Assembly: GCF_014843355.1 (NCBI RefSeq)
Contig: NZ_CP062137.1
Coordinates: 558,001 to 622,000, forward strand
Length of the DNA stretch: 64,000 nt
Direction of reading: 5' to 3'
Origin: Actinobacillus sp. GY-402
GTDB lineage: Bacteria; Pseudomonadota; Gammaproteobacteria; Enterobacterales; Pasteurellaceae
The position numbers and the translations under genes were made by a program. The notes below the pieces were generated by a model. It searched no databases. It had not been told where the DNA came from and saw only the letters and a program-made list of their open reading frames with translations. The stretch's first letter is position 1; each line of letters opens with the position of its first letter. This document shows, in pieces, positions 45,286 to 55,455 of this stretch.

Positions 45286-46212
45286 ATGACAACGCAAAAC
45301 AAAATCGAAAACGGGCATCTTGACTGGTTGGAAGCCGAATCGATCTACATTATTCGTGAAGTGGTGGCCGAATGCAGCAATCCGGCGCTGCTGTTTTCCG
45401 GCGGTAAAGATTCCGTGGTGTTGCTGGCGCTCGCCCGTAAGGCTTTTCAGTTGGAAGGTCGCGATTTGGTGCTGCCGTTCCCGTTGGTGCACATCGACAC
45501 CGGCCATAATTATCCGGAAGTGATTCGGTTCCGCGATGAACAAGTCAAAAAACTGAATGCGCGCCTGGTGGTGGGGCATGTGGAGGATTCCATCGCCAAA
45601 GGCACCGTGGTGTTGCGTAAAGAAACCGATTCCCGTAATGCGGCTCAGGCGGTGACATTGCTCGAAACCATTGAAGCCAACGGTTTTGACGCCTTAATGG
45701 GCGGCGCTCGTCGCGACGAAGAAAAAGCCCGCGCCAAAGAACGTATTTTTTCCTTCCGCGACGAATTTGGTCAATGGGATCCGAAAGCGCAACGTCCGGA
45801 ATTATGGTCGCTTTATAACGGCAAAATGCACAAAGGCGAGAATATGCGGGTATTCCCGATTTCCAACTGGACGGAACTCGACATTTGGCAATATATCGAA
45901 CGTGAAAATCTGGAATTACCGCCGATTTATTACGCGCACGAACGCGAGGTGGTGGAACGCAACGGCCTGTTGGTGCCGGTGACGCCGTTAACGCCGAAAC
46001 AACCGGGCGACGAAAGCAAAGTGGTGTCCGTGCGTTTCCGCACCGTCGGCGACATCAGCTGCACCTGCCCGGTGGCAAGCACGGCCGCCACGCCGGCAGA
46101 GATTATTAAAGAAACCGCCGTCGCCGAAATTTCGGAACGCAGCGCCACCCGGATGGACGATCGCGCCAGCGAAGCGGCAATGGAACAACGCAAAAAACAG
46201 GGTTATTTCTAA
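45286..46212 (+). CDS. cysD: Sulfate adenylyltransferase subunit 2
   Basis: The 308-residue protein matches CysD (302): the PP-loop LLFSGGKDSVVLLALARKAF, DTGHNYPEVIRFRDE, and RRDEEKARAKERIFSFRD. With CysN it forms APS from ATP and sulfate. It ends with a typical MEQRKKQGYF. Confidence 0.95.
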   Translation: MTTQNKIENGHLDWLEAESIYIIREVVAECSNPALLFSGGKDSVVLLALARKAFQLEGRDLVLPFPLVHIDTGHNYPEVIRFRDEQVKKLNARLVVGHVEDSIAKGTVVLRKETDSRNAAQAVTLLETIEANGFDALMGGARRDEEKARAKERIFSFRDEFGQWDPKAQRPELWSLYNGKMHKGENMRVFPISNWTELDIWQYIERENLELPPIYYAHEREVVERNGLLVPVTPLTPKQPGDESKVVSVRFRTVGDISCTCPVASTAATPAEIIKETAVAEISERSATRMDDRASEAAMEQRKKQGYF

Positions 46213-46319
46213 CAATCTCAGGATTGATTAATTCACTGACAGAACCGTTAAAAGTGCGGTCGATTTTTTAAGAGTTTTTTGGGTGAGCCGGAAGTTCACC
46301 TCACAAGGAATAAGATAAT

Positions 46320-47609
46320 ATGAGCAACCTAAATCAATATGCACCTCTTCGCTTCATCACCGCCGGCAGCGTGGACGACGGCAAAAGTACCCTAATCGGC
46401 CGTTTGTTATACGACAGCAAAGCGTTGCTGAGCGACCAATTACTCAGCCTGAACAAATCCAAAAATAACGGCGAAGTGATTGATTTTTCTATCTTAACCG
46501 ACGGACTGGAAGCGGAACGCGAACAAGGCATTACCATTGACGTCGCGTATCGTTATTTTTCCACGGCAAAACGTAAATTTATCATCGCCGACACGCCGGG
46601 ACACGAGCAATACACCCGCAATATGGTCACGGGCGCCTCAACCGCCAATGCGGCGGTGGTGTTAATCGATGCGACGCAACTGGATTTCAGCCGTCCGGAA
46701 GTGGAATTGCTGCCGCAGACGAAACGCCATTCCGCCATTCTCAAACATTTGCGCTGCCCGCACGTGATTGTCGCGGTAAACAAAATGGATTTATTGAATT
46801 TTGACGAAAGCAAATTCAATGCGATTACCCGGGCTTACGACAAATTAGCGCAGCAACTCGGTTTAAAAGCGGTGTTATTCGTGCCGGTTTCCGCCTTGCA
46901 GGGCGACAATATCGTGCATAAAAGCGAGCGCACGCCTTGGTATCGGGGCGAGCCGTTATTAGCCATATTAGAAAGCTTACCGACCGACGACGAGCAATCG
47001 GAAAAAGCGGAGGATTTTCATTTTCCGGTGCAATTCGTATTACGTTTAGACCAGGACAAAGCGGACGATTTCCGCGGTTATCAAGGTCGTATCGAAGCGG
47101 GCGAAATCCGGGTCGGCGCGAAAATTCGTATCGAGCCGAACGGTTTGGAAAGCCGCGTGACGGAAATTTATTCGCCGAACGGTTTGGTGCAAAGCGCCAA
47201 AGTAGGCGAGCAGGTCACTATTCGCCTGGCGGACGATATTGACATTTCCCGCGGCGACACCTTCGTTGCGGCGAATTCAACGACGATTTCAAGCAAACAA
47301 TTAACCGCTACCGTTTGTTGGTTCGACCAACGCCCGCTTAACCCGGCGCGTAAATATTTGCTCAAACAAGGTACGCAAACCGTGTTCGCTAAAGTGAGCG
47401 AAGTGGAGCAAATTTTAGATCTGAAAACTTTGCTCAACAGCAGAGAGGCGGATCAGGTAAAAATGAACGACATCGCTCAGGTTCGCATCAGTTTACAAAA
47501 ACCGATCACCGCCACCACTTACGCGCAAAATAAAGCGGCCGGCGCATTTATCTTAATCGACGAGGCAACTTATCACACGGTTGCCGGCGGTATGATTTTA
47601 GAAAACTAA
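46320..47609 (+). CDS. cysN: Sulfate adenylyltransferase subunit 1 (GTPase)
   Basis: The 429-residue protein has G1 GSVDDGKST (16-24), EREQGITIDVAYRYFS, G3 DTPGHEQYTRN and G4 NKMD, then EF-Tu-like domains. It couples GTP hydrolysis to APS synthesis by CysD. It is shorter than E. coli CysN (475) and has no fused APS-kinase domain, in line with the APS-reductase route. A 107-base gap with a USS separates it from cysD. Confidence 0.94.
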   Translation: MSNLNQYAPLRFITAGSVDDGKSTLIGRLLYDSKALLSDQLLSLNKSKNNGEVIDFSILTDGLEAEREQGITIDVAYRYFSTAKRKFIIADTPGHEQYTRNMVTGASTANAAVVLIDATQLDFSRPEVELLPQTKRHSAILKHLRCPHVIVAVNKMDLLNFDESKFNAITRAYDKLAQQLGLKAVLFVPVSALQGDNIVHKSERTPWYRGEPLLAILESLPTDDEQSEKAEDFHFPVQFVLRLDQDKADDFRGYQGRIEAGEIRVGAKIRIEPNGLESRVTEIYSPNGLVQSAKVGEQVTIRLADDIDISRGDTFVAANSTTISSKQLTATVCWFDQRPLNPARKYLLKQGTQTVFAKVSEVEQILDLKTLLNSREADQVKMNDIAQVRISLQKPITATTYAQNKAAGAFILIDEATYHTVAGGMILEN

Positions 47610-47721
47610 GCAAAAATCGCCCGCACTTTTGTAAGTATTTTGACGAATTTTTTGGTTCATTTTCTTTGCGCGAGCAAAAAATGAACAGTAAACCGAAACA
47701 CATTGTGGGGAATACACCAAT

Positions 47722-49515
47722 ATGCCAAACACAACCAATCCTTTACCGCCGGAAACCGAACAGTTGCTGGCAAAGCTTAATCCGATTCAGCTGGCGTGGC
47801 TTTCCGGCTATGCCTGGGCGAAAGCGCAGGGCGCCGGCGCCGAAAGTGCGGTCAATTTTGACCAAGTTTTTGATGCACCGACGGCAGAGCCGTTAAAAGT
47901 CACGGTGCTTTCCGCCTCGCAAACCGGCAATGCTAAATCCGTGGCTAATAAGCTGGCGGACCGTCTGAAAGCGGAAGGCATCAATGTCAACCGCGTCTCG
48001 TTGACCGATTACAAAGCGAAAAATATCGCCGACGAAAAGCTGGTTTTATTGGTTTCCTCTACGCAGGGCGAAGGCGAAGCGCCGGAAGAAGGCGTGGTAT
48101 TGCTGAAGCTGCTGAACGGCAAAAAAGCGCCGAAATTAGAGGGTTTGCAATTTGCCGTTTTAGGGTTGGGCGACAGTTCCTACCCGAATTTCTGTCAGGC
48201 GGGCAAAGATTTTGACAGCCGTTTCGCCGCCTTGGGCGGCAGCCGTTTATTGGAAGTCGGCCTGGCGGATTTGGATTTCCGGGCAACGGCGGATAAATGG
48301 ATAGACGACATTACGGCTATCGTGAAAGAAAAAGCCGCCGCCTCTCCGTCAACGCCGGTCGGCGCCTCTTCGTCCGGCACGGCAAAACCTGCGGTCGAAT
48401 CTCAATATAACAAGGATAATCCGTTTCCGGCGATATTAATGACGAATCAGCGCATTACGGATAAAAGTTCGGAAAAAGACGTACGTCATTTGGAATTCGA
48501 TCTTTCCGGCTCGGGCCTGACTTATCAGCCCGGTGACGTGTTAGGCGTCTATTTTGAAAACGATCCGGCGCTGGCGGCGGAAATTCTGGCGGCGGTCGGG
48601 TTGAAAGGAGACGAAGAAGTCACCGTAGACGGAAATTTATTCGATATTTCTACCGCACTTCAAACCAAACTGGAACTGACGCAAAACACGCCGGCTTTTG
48701 TAAAAGGTTATGCGGAACTTGCCGATAATGCGGCGTTGAATGCTATTGTAGAGGACGCCGAAAAATTGCAGGCGTTGGTGCAAAGTACGCCGATTGTGGA
48801 TGTGTTGAACGAATTTCCGGCAACGGTGGCGCCGGAGGCGTTGGTGAATTTATTGCGTCCGATTACGCCGCGTTTGTATTCCATTTCTTCATCGCCGGCG
48901 GAAGTGGGCGAAGAAGTGCATTTAAGCGTGGGCGTCGTACGTTTCGAACATAACGGCAAAGTCCGTTCCGGCGGGGCGTCGGGTTATTTGGCGGATCGCG
49001 TGGAAGAAGACGGTCAGGTTCGGGTTTTTGTGGAACATAACGATAATTTCCGTTTGCCGCAGGATCACGGTAAACCGATTATTATGATCGGTTCCGGCAC
49101 CGGTATTGCGCCGTTCCGGGCTTTCCTGCAACAACGTGCGGCGGACGAGGCGGACGGTAAAAACTGGCTGATTTTCGGCAATCAGCACTTTGCCCTTGAT
49201 TTCTTATATCAGGCGGAATGGCTGCAATTCGCCAAAGACGGTTTCCTGAATAAATACAGCTTCGCCTGGTCGCGGGATCAAAAAGAAAAAATCTACGTAC
49301 AGCATAAAATTCGGGAAAATGCCGCCGATATTTGGCAATGGATTCAGGACGGCGCCTACATTTACGTATGTGGCGATGCCGGCCGAATGGCGAAAGACGT
49401 GGATAAAGCCTTATTAGACGTCATTGCGCAACAAGGCAAGTTAAGTGCGGAAGAGGCGGAAGAATTCCTCGACGGTTTACGCGAAGACAAGCGTTATCAA
49501 CGAGACGTGTATTAG
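47722..49515 (+). CDS. cysJ: Sulfite reductase flavoprotein (alpha) subunit
   Basis: The 597-residue protein matches CysJ (599): flavodoxin domain (VTVLSASQTGNAKSVANKLA, about 57-76; STQGEGEAPEEG), linker, FAD-binding RLYSISSSPAEVGEEVHLSV, and NADPH site GSGTGIAPFRAFLQQR, ending RYQRDVY. It passes electrons from NADPH to CysI. Upstream gap holds a repeat relic. Confidence 0.95.
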   Translation: MPNTTNPLPPETEQLLAKLNPIQLAWLSGYAWAKAQGAGAESAVNFDQVFDAPTAEPLKVTVLSASQTGNAKSVANKLADRLKAEGINVNRVSLTDYKAKNIADEKLVLLVSSTQGEGEAPEEGVVLLKLLNGKKAPKLEGLQFAVLGLGDSSYPNFCQAGKDFDSRFAALGGSRLLEVGLADLDFRATADKWIDDITAIVKEKAAASPSTPVGASSSGTAKPAVESQYNKDNPFPAILMTNQRITDKSSEKDVRHLEFDLSGSGLTYQPGDVLGVYFENDPALAAEILAAVGLKGDEEVTVDGNLFDISTALQTKLELTQNTPAFVKGYAELADNAALNAIVEDAEKLQALVQSTPIVDVLNEFPATVAPEALVNLLRPITPRLYSISSSPAEVGEEVHLSVGVVRFEHNGKVRSGGASGYLADRVEEDGQVRVFVEHNDNFRLPQDHGKPIIMIGSGTGIAPFRAFLQQRAADEADGKNWLIFGNQHFALDFLYQAEWLQFAKDGFLNKYSFAWSRDQKEKIYVQHKIRENAADIWQWIQDGAYIYVCGDAGRMAKDVDKALLDVIAQQGKLSAEEAEEFLDGLREDKRYQRDVY

Positions 49516-49615
49516 TTTGGAGACGTTGGCGCGTCAAACAATGCGCAGTTAAAAAAATGAATTTGGTGGGACGGGCCCGTCCTACGAAAGGATGATCAAA
49601 TTTCGGAGTGAAAAC

Positions 49616-51382
49616 ATGACAGATTCAACTAAACAAAAAGGCTTGGAATGGAAAGCGCAGCCGCTTTCCGATAACGAACGGCTGAAAGCCGAAAGTAATT
49701 TTTTACGCGGTACTATTCTGGATGATTTGGAAGACGGACTTACCGGCGGATTTAAAGGCGATAATTTCCAGATGATTCGTTTCCATGGCATGTATGAACA
49801 GGATGATCGCGATATTCGTGCGGAACGTATGGATGAAAAACTGGAACCGCGCAAATTTATGTTATTGCGTTGCCGTTTGCCCGGCGGAATTATTAAGCCG
49901 GCACAATGGATTGAGATTGATAAATTTGCTCGGGATAACAACTATTATCAGTCGATTCGTTTGACTAACCGCCAGACATTCCAGTATCACGGCGTACCGA
50001 AAACCAAACTGCAGGAAATGCACCGGTTGCTGCATAAATTGGGTTTGGATTCGATTGCCACGGCGTCGGATATGAACCGTAACGTATTGTGTTCTTCCAA
50101 TCCTATTGAATCGGAATTGCATCAGGAAGCCTATGAATGGGCGAAGAAAATTTCCGAACATTTATTACCGCGAACCAACGGTTATTTAGACGTGTGGATT
50201 GCAGGCAAAAAAGTGCAGAGTTCCGATAGTTTCTTAGGTCAGGAAGACGAGCCGATTTTAGGGAAAACTTATCTGCCGCGTAAATATAAAACGGCGGTGG
50301 TATTGCCGCCGCTCAATGATGTGGACGTATACGGTAACGACATGAATTTTGTCGGTATTCAGGATGAAGCGGGCAAGCTTATCGGCTTTAACGTGCTGGT
50401 GGGCAGCGGTCTTTCCTTTGAACACGGTAATACCAAAACCTACCCGAATATTGCGTTGGAATTGGGTTATATTCCGGTTGAGCAAACGTTGAAAGCAGCG
50501 GAATGTATTGTTACCACTCAGCGAGATTTCGGAAATCGTGCGGACCGCAAAAATGCGCGCTTGCGTTACACCGTGCAAAATATGACGTTAGACGGTTTTC
50601 GTGAGGAAGTAGAACGTCGCATGGGCTTTAAATTCGAACCGATTCGTCCTTTCAAATTTACCGAACGCGGCGATCGTATCGGCTGGGTGAAAGGTATTGA
50701 TAACAAATGGCACTTAACCTGTTTCATTGAAAGCGGACGTATTACGGACAAACCGGACAGACCGTTGATGACCGGTATGCTGGAACTAGCCAAAGTACAT
50801 AAAGGTGATTTCCGCATTACCGCGAACCAAAATATCATCATTGCCAATGTGGCGGAAGAAGACAAACAGAAAATCGAAGATATCGCCCGTCAGTACGGAT
50901 TAATGGGCAATATCACCAAATTGCGTGAAAATTCCATGTCTTGCGTGTCCTTTCCGACTTGTCCGTTGGCTATGGCGGAATCGGAACGGGCACTACCGGA
51001 ATTTATCGATGAACTGGATAAAATTATGGCGAAACACAATGTGGCGGACGATTATGTCGTGACCCGCATTACCGGCTGCCCGAACGGTTGCGGACGAGCG
51101 ATGCTGGCGGAAATCGGTTTGGTGGGTAAAGCTATCGGTCGTTATAATTTGCATATCGGCGGCGACCGCCCGGGAACCCGCATTCCGCGTATGTACAAAG
51201 AAAACATCACGTTGCCTGAAATTTTGGCGGAATTAGACGGTTTAATCGGGCGCTGGGCGACGGAACGCAAACCTAACGAAGGTTTTGGCGATTTCGTCAT
51301 TCGTGCCGGCATTATCAAGCCGGTCGTCAATGCCGTGGTGGATTTCTGGGATGCGAATTTAATTCCGACGGTTTCGGCTTAA
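49616..51382 (+). CDS. cysI: Sulfite reductase hemoprotein (beta) subunit
   Basis: I choose the ATG at 49616 ([13 protein letters not shown]), eight codons inside the open frame, because GGAGTGAAAAC precedes it. At 588 residues it has CysI's siroheme/[4Fe-4S] cysteines in [16 protein letters not shown] and [11 protein letters not shown]. It reduces sulfite to sulfide with six electrons from CysJ. Last gene of the sulfate run, closed by a terminator at 51461. Confidence 0.95.
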   Translation: MTDSTKQKGLEWKAQPLSDNERLKAESNFLRGTILDDLEDGLTGGFKGDNFQMIRFHGMYEQDDRDIRAERMDEKLEPRKFMLLRCRLPGGIIKPAQWIEIDKFARDNNYYQSIRLTNRQTFQYHGVPKTKLQEMHRLLHKLGLDSIATASDMNRNVLCSSNPIESELHQEAYEWAKKISEHLLPRTNGYLDVWIAGKKVQSSDSFLGQEDEPILGKTYLPRKYKTAVVLPPLNDVDVYGNDMNFVGIQDEAGKLIGFNVLVGSGLSFEHGNTKTYPNIALELGYIPVEQTLKAAECIVTTQRDFGNRADRKNARLRYTVQNMTLDGFREEVERRMGFKFEPIRPFKFTERGDRIGWVKGIDNKWHLTCFIESGRITDKPDRPLMTGMLELAKVHKGDFRITANQNIIIANVAEEDKQKIEDIARQYGLMGNITKLRENSMSCVSFPTCPLAMAESERALPEFIDELDKIMAKHNVADDYVVTRITGCPNGCGRAMLAEIGLVGKAIGRYNLHIGGDRPGTRIPRMYKENITLPEILAELDGLIGRWATERKPNEGFGDFVIRAGIIKPVVNAVVDFWDANLIPTVSA

Positions 51383-51460
51383 GAAAACATTTTCTGATGA
51401 AGCGGTTGTCGGAAGGCGCACTTTATCAGCAAAAATGAAGTTGTGAATACCGGTTAAATC

Positions 51461-51503
51461 AAGGAGCGAATGCGGATATAACGGCATTTGCTCCTTGTTT
51501 TTT
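51461..51503 (+). terminator. Terminator of the cys operon
   Basis: AAGGAGCGAATGC pairs with GCATTTGCTCCTT (one G-T pair) and is followed by GTTTTTTAT, 80 bases after cysI. Confidence 0.85.
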
Positions 51504-51551
51504 ATCGGAATCACAAATCAATGAGCGGATGAAAATTTTTAGCGTTCTGTA

Positions 51552-51566
51552 TGAGAATAATTCACC
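51552..51566. promoter_or_regulatory. Weak Fur-like 7-1-7 element before the TonB receptor
   Basis: TGAGAATAATTCACC shares five of seven symmetric positions of a Fur-type 7-1-7 repeat, and TATAGA (about 51591) could be a -10. If real, it would point to iron control of the receptor and importer. No cobalamin riboswitch features were seen in this leader. Confidence 0.25.
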
Positions 51567-51635
51567 TTAAAAATCATAATTTTGGTATAGAATTCGGGAC
51601 GTCATTTCAAAAATTTTTATTTTTAAGGAACCGTT

Positions 51636-53558
51636 ATGCAGAAAGCGCTTAGTATTATATCTGTCTCGTTAATCGCTTCCGGAGCTGTCGCTGCGGAACA
51701 GACAACCGATTTATCCCCCATAAACGTCTATTCCGCTTACGCCGCACCGGTAAATCAGGATCAAACCGCCTCATCCGTGACCGTACTCAGCGAAAAAGAT
51801 TTTGATAACCGCAATGCAACTTACGTAAGCGACGCCTTAAAGACCGTGCCGGGAGTGGCGTTCAGTGCGTCGGGCGGACGCGGAACCTTATCTAATTTCT
51901 ATTTGCGCGGGGCGGATGCCAACCATACTTCAGTAATTATTGACGGCGTAAAAATGAATCCCGTCACCGGTTACGGATTTGATTTCGGCGGATTGAGTCT
52001 GAGTAACATCGAACGCATCGAAATTTTGCGCGGCGAGCAGTCCGCACTTTGGGGCAGCGATGCTATGGGCGGAGTGATTTATATCACGACCAAAACCGGA
52101 TTGTATAAAGATAAACCGTTCAATATTGATTTTGATTTAGGCACCGGATCGCATCGTACGCGAGATGCATCCGCAACGTTATCCGGTTATAACGACGGTT
52201 TTTATTATGCGATTCATGGAGATAGCCATCGCACGCAGGGAATTTCGGCCTATAGTTCGGACACTTTCCGTTATATTGCGGAAAACGGCGCGAAAATTAC
52301 GTCGGGAGGCGCCGTTGAGAAAGATAAATTTCATCGCGATAACGCTTCGGTTCGGTTAGGTTATGATGCGAGCGACAAAGGCGTTGAGATTTTAGCCGTG
52401 CATTCGACCCAATCCGCTCATTATGACAATAGCCTTGTGGGCGAAACCTTGTTTGACGATTTTACCCGCACCCGTGAAACCACTTTAAAATTAAGCGGTT
52501 ATCTTGGCGGTGAGGATGAATTATTCAAGCAAAAAGCCGGCGTAAGCCATATCAAAACCGACAGCGATACCTTCGGCGCATGGATGAGTGCTTATCATGC
52601 GAAGAAATTAAATGCGAATTATCAGTTAGACGTTAATTTCGATCGCGAAGGTGCAATTAAACAAGGCTTAAGTCTTTTAACCGAATATCAGAAATCAAAA
52701 TACGATTCGACGTCTTATTTAAATGAGAAAAGCTTAACGGAAAAAAGCGTGGCGACGGAATATCGTTTGTTCGCCGAAGATGAACACAGCTTAACGTTAA
52801 GCGGTCGTTATACCGACAGCTCGGAATACAAAGACGCGTTCACCGGACGCGTTGCCGGCGCCTATCGTTTATCGCCTAATTTCAAGGTGCACGCCAGCTT
52901 CGGTTCGGCGATTCAAAATCCGACAATGACCGAATACTACGGTTACGACGGCAAGTATTTGGCGAATCCCGATTTGCAAGCGGAAAAAAGCCGCGGCGGC
53001 GATGCGGGTTTGCTCATTGAATCCAAGGATAAACGCCACAGTCTTGATGTGACTTATTTCGGGCGTCAGGTGAAAAACTTTATCGGCACCGAATCCGTTG
53101 CGCCTTATGTTTACCGCGCGGTTAACGTGGACGGCACGACCAAAATTAAAGGCGTCGAAGTGACGTATAACGGCAAATTAACGGACGCCTTCACCGCTTA
53201 TGCCAATTATACTTATATGCAAACCAAAGACAGCAAAGGTTTGACGTTGATTCGTCGCCCGAAACACACGGCAAATGCGGGAATTGCATATCAAATCACC
53301 GAACAATGGGGCGCCGATGCCAATATTGCTTACGTAGGCAAACGTTTTGACAGCTACTATGACGAATTCACTTATTTGTCGTCACGCGTCAAATTGCCGT
53401 CGTATACTTTATTAAATCTTGGCGTGAATTATCAACTTACGGAAAATTTGAACGTATATGTCAATCTAAACAATGTGTTTGATAAAAAATACGAACATAC
53501 CGTGGGTTACGGTCAAGAGGGCCGTCATATTTACGTCGGTTTAAAAGGCGGTTTTTAA
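51636..53558 (+). CDS. BtuB-like TonB-dependent receptor
   Basis: The 640-residue protein has a signal peptide (cut after AVAA near 20), a TonB-box-like stretch (TDLSPINVY), a plug domain (DALKTVPGVAFSASGGRGTL; LRGADANHTSVIIDGVKMNP; ILRGEQSALWGSDAMGGVI) and a 22-strand-type barrel ending in aromatic GLKGGF. The plug resembles BtuB. The neighbouring importer is also BtuFCD/FecBCD-like, so a corrinoid, heme or siderophore ligand is plausible; sequence alone cannot choose. Confidence 0.87.
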   Translation: MQKALSIISVSLIASGAVAAEQTTDLSPINVYSAYAAPVNQDQTASSVTVLSEKDFDNRNATYVSDALKTVPGVAFSASGGRGTLSNFYLRGADANHTSVIIDGVKMNPVTGYGFDFGGLSLSNIERIEILRGEQSALWGSDAMGGVIYITTKTGLYKDKPFNIDFDLGTGSHRTRDASATLSGYNDGFYYAIHGDSHRTQGISAYSSDTFRYIAENGAKITSGGAVEKDKFHRDNASVRLGYDASDKGVEILAVHSTQSAHYDNSLVGETLFDDFTRTRETTLKLSGYLGGEDELFKQKAGVSHIKTDSDTFGAWMSAYHAKKLNANYQLDVNFDREGAIKQGLSLLTEYQKSKYDSTSYLNEKSLTEKSVATEYRLFAEDEHSLTLSGRYTDSSEYKDAFTGRVAGAYRLSPNFKVHASFGSAIQNPTMTEYYGYDGKYLANPDLQAEKSRGGDAGLLIESKDKRHSLDVTYFGRQVKNFIGTESVAPYVYRAVNVDGTTKIKGVEVTYNGKLTDAFTAYANYTYMQTKDSKGLTLIRRPKHTANAGIAYQITEQWGADANIAYVGKRFDSYYDEFTYLSSRVKLPSYTLLNLGVNYQLTENLNVYVNLNNVFDKKYEHTVGYGQEGRHIYVGLKGGF

Positions 53559-53606
53559 TCTTGGGGCGGGGCGATTCCCGCCGGTTTTGTCACCTATAAT
53601 TATTTA

Positions 53607-54482
53607 ATGCAAAAAACCTTTAAATTTTTATGCGTAATCGCCGGTGCGATTACTTATGGCTTCGCCACCGTTGGCAAAGCCAACGTTCAAAAAGCGTTGC
53701 TTTTTGTGACCGCACTTTTGTTGCCAAGTACGGTTTATGCTCAGGAACAGTTTGTTTCTCTCACGCTTTGCAGCGATCGCTTGCTGGCGGAACTCGCTCG
53801 ACCCGAGCAAATTGCGGCAATGTCGCCTTATTCTAAAAATCCTTTGATGATGTTGGATAAATTCAATCGGGATAAGCCCGTGCTTGAGCCGGAGTTAAGC
53901 CAATTATTGCCGTATTTGGATAAAACCGTGCTGATTAACGAATATTTTTATCCGCAACTGACGGCGGATCTTAAAAAATCGGGCGTAAGGATTATTCCGA
54001 TTAACGACAGCCCGCAAACGCCCGCACAACTGTTCGAACTGATTTCACAGCTTGGCAAATTGACGGATAATCAAGCCAAAGCGGAGCAATTTATTACAAC
54101 TCTAAAATCGCAAAATACTAATTTAAATCAACCGCTTACCGATACGTTGATTTTATCCGAAACGGGCGTGGCGGACACGCGGCAACCCAACTATCAAACG
54201 TTATTGCAATTACTCGGTTTAACTCCGTTGAAAACGCCCTTAACGCCGCAGAATTTTTCCCTCGAAAAAGTGCTGTTAAGCCAGCCGAACGTGCTGATTT
54301 CATTAACGGATAAGCAAGGTTACAACGAACGGGCGGAGCTGTTTTCTCATCCGTTATGGAAAAAACTCTTTAAAAATCGCCCGCACTTTGAGCTTCCGAT
54401 GAAATATACTTATTGCTTTGATCACGGCATTTGGCAAGGGGCGGAGGCGATTTATCGACAGTCAAAGGAAAAAAATGAGTAA
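53607..54482 (+). CDS. Periplasmic metal-chelate/cobalamin-type binding protein
   Basis: The 291-residue protein is a helical-backbone (class III) binding protein: FVSLTLCSDRLLAELARPEQ, IAAMSPYSKNP, VLINEYFYPQ, LLQLLGLTPLK. It feeds the FecCD-type permease that overlaps it by eight bases. Its N-terminus is odd: a second hydrophobic stretch (QKALLFVTALLLPSTVYAQ) is the likely true signal peptide, and the 27 residues before it include a copy of the repeat CCGTTGGCAAAGCCAACG (53668-53691), read in frame. Translation may therefore begin later than 53607. Confidence 0.8.
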   Translation: MQKTFKFLCVIAGAITYGFATVGKANVQKALLFVTALLLPSTVYAQEQFVSLTLCSDRLLAELARPEQIAAMSPYSKNPLMMLDKFNRDKPVLEPELSQLLPYLDKTVLINEYFYPQLTADLKKSGVRIIPINDSPQTPAQLFELISQLGKLTDNQAKAEQFITTLKSQNTNLNQPLTDTLILSETGVADTRQPNYQTLLQLLGLTPLKTPLTPQNFSLEKVLLSQPNVLISLTDKQGYNERAELFSHPLWKKLFKNRPHFELPMKYTYCFDHGIWQGAEAIYRQSKEKNE

Positions 54483-55455
54483 AATCATTAAATTAAACAG
54501 CACACTTTTTGTTCTATTGATCTTCATTATCAGCTTGGCAAGTTGCCATGATCTTGGCCATTTTTCCGCATTGAAAAATGCCGAAGGCATCATCACCGAT
54601 ATGCGCCCGTTGGTGTTATGGGACATTCGTTTGCCGCGTATTTTACTGGCTGTTCTGACGGGCGCGAGTTTGGCGGTGGCGGGCAATGCGATGCAGGGGA
54701 TTTTTCAAAATCTGCTGGCAAGCCCGGGATTGCTCGGCAGTGCGAACGGCGCGACGACGGCGAGTGTTTTTATTCTGTACTATTTTTCCGTGCCTTTTAC
54801 CTTTTTACTGATTGGCGGGGTGCTGGGGGCGTTATTGAGCTTCCTGCTGGTGTATCTGATTGCCAAAAATCACGGCACAACCATGATGATTTTAAGCGGA
54901 GTGGCGGTCAATATGTTGCTCGGTTCAGCGATTGCGTTGTTGCTGTCGAATGCCGAAAGCCCTTGGGCGTTGGCGGAACTTTACCGTTGGCTGCAAGGCT
55001 CGCTAATGTGGGCGAAGTTAGATACCTTATTGATTTCATTACCGATTATGCTGCTCGGCTTATTCTGTCTTTATCAACAACGGCGCTATCTGGATTTGCT
55101 CACTTTCGGCGAAGAAACCGCCGGTACAATGGGCGTTGATCCGAAACGCAGCTTTTTTATCACGACTCTCGGCGTGGCGTTATTGGTCGGCGCCACCATT
55201 CCACAAACGGGAACCATCGGATTTATCGGCTTAATCGCTCCGCACTTGGCGCGTATTCTCCTGAAAAAGCGTCCTTCTCAGCTTTATCTTACAAGCGGGC
55301 TGATTGGGGCATTAATTTTACTGATTGCCGATCTTTGCATTTTGTATTTGCCGTTTTTTGCCCATATTTATGTGGGCACGCTTACGGCAATTATCGGCGC
55401 GCCGTTTTTGATTTGGATTTTATTGACGCAACAACGGAGAATGGCAAATGATTAA
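54475..55455 (+). CDS. FecCD/BtuC-family ABC permease
   Basis: I start at ATG 54475 (MSKIIKLNSTLFVLLIFIIS), behind AAGGAAAAAA, giving 326 residues. It has about ten membrane helices and family motifs RLPRILLAVLTGASLAVAGN, GLLGSANGAT, and TIPQTGTIGFIGLIAPHLAR. It forms the channel for a corrinoid, heme or siderophore. Stop overlaps the ATPase start by eight bases. Confidence 0.9.
   Translation: MSKIIKLNSTLFVLLIFIISLASCHDLGHFSALKNAEGIITDMRPLVLWDIRLPRILLAVLTGASLAVAGNAMQGIFQNLLASPGLLGSANGATTASVFILYYFSVPFTFLLIGGVLGALLSFLLVYLIAKNHGTTMMILSGVAVNMLLGSAIALLLSNAESPWALAELYRWLQGSLMWAKLDTLLISLPIMLLGLFCLYQQRRYLDLLTFGEETAGTMGVDPKRSFFITTLGVALLVGATIPQTGTIGFIGLIAPHLARILLKKRPSQLYLTSGLIGALILLIADLCILYLPFFAHIYVGTLTAIIGAPFLIWILLTQQRRMAND

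Noticed and set aside
51383-51635. Cobalamin riboswitch before the BtuB-like receptor
   Set aside because: The leader holds the cys terminator and AT-rich DNA; no B12-box-like conserved core was seen on the plus strand.
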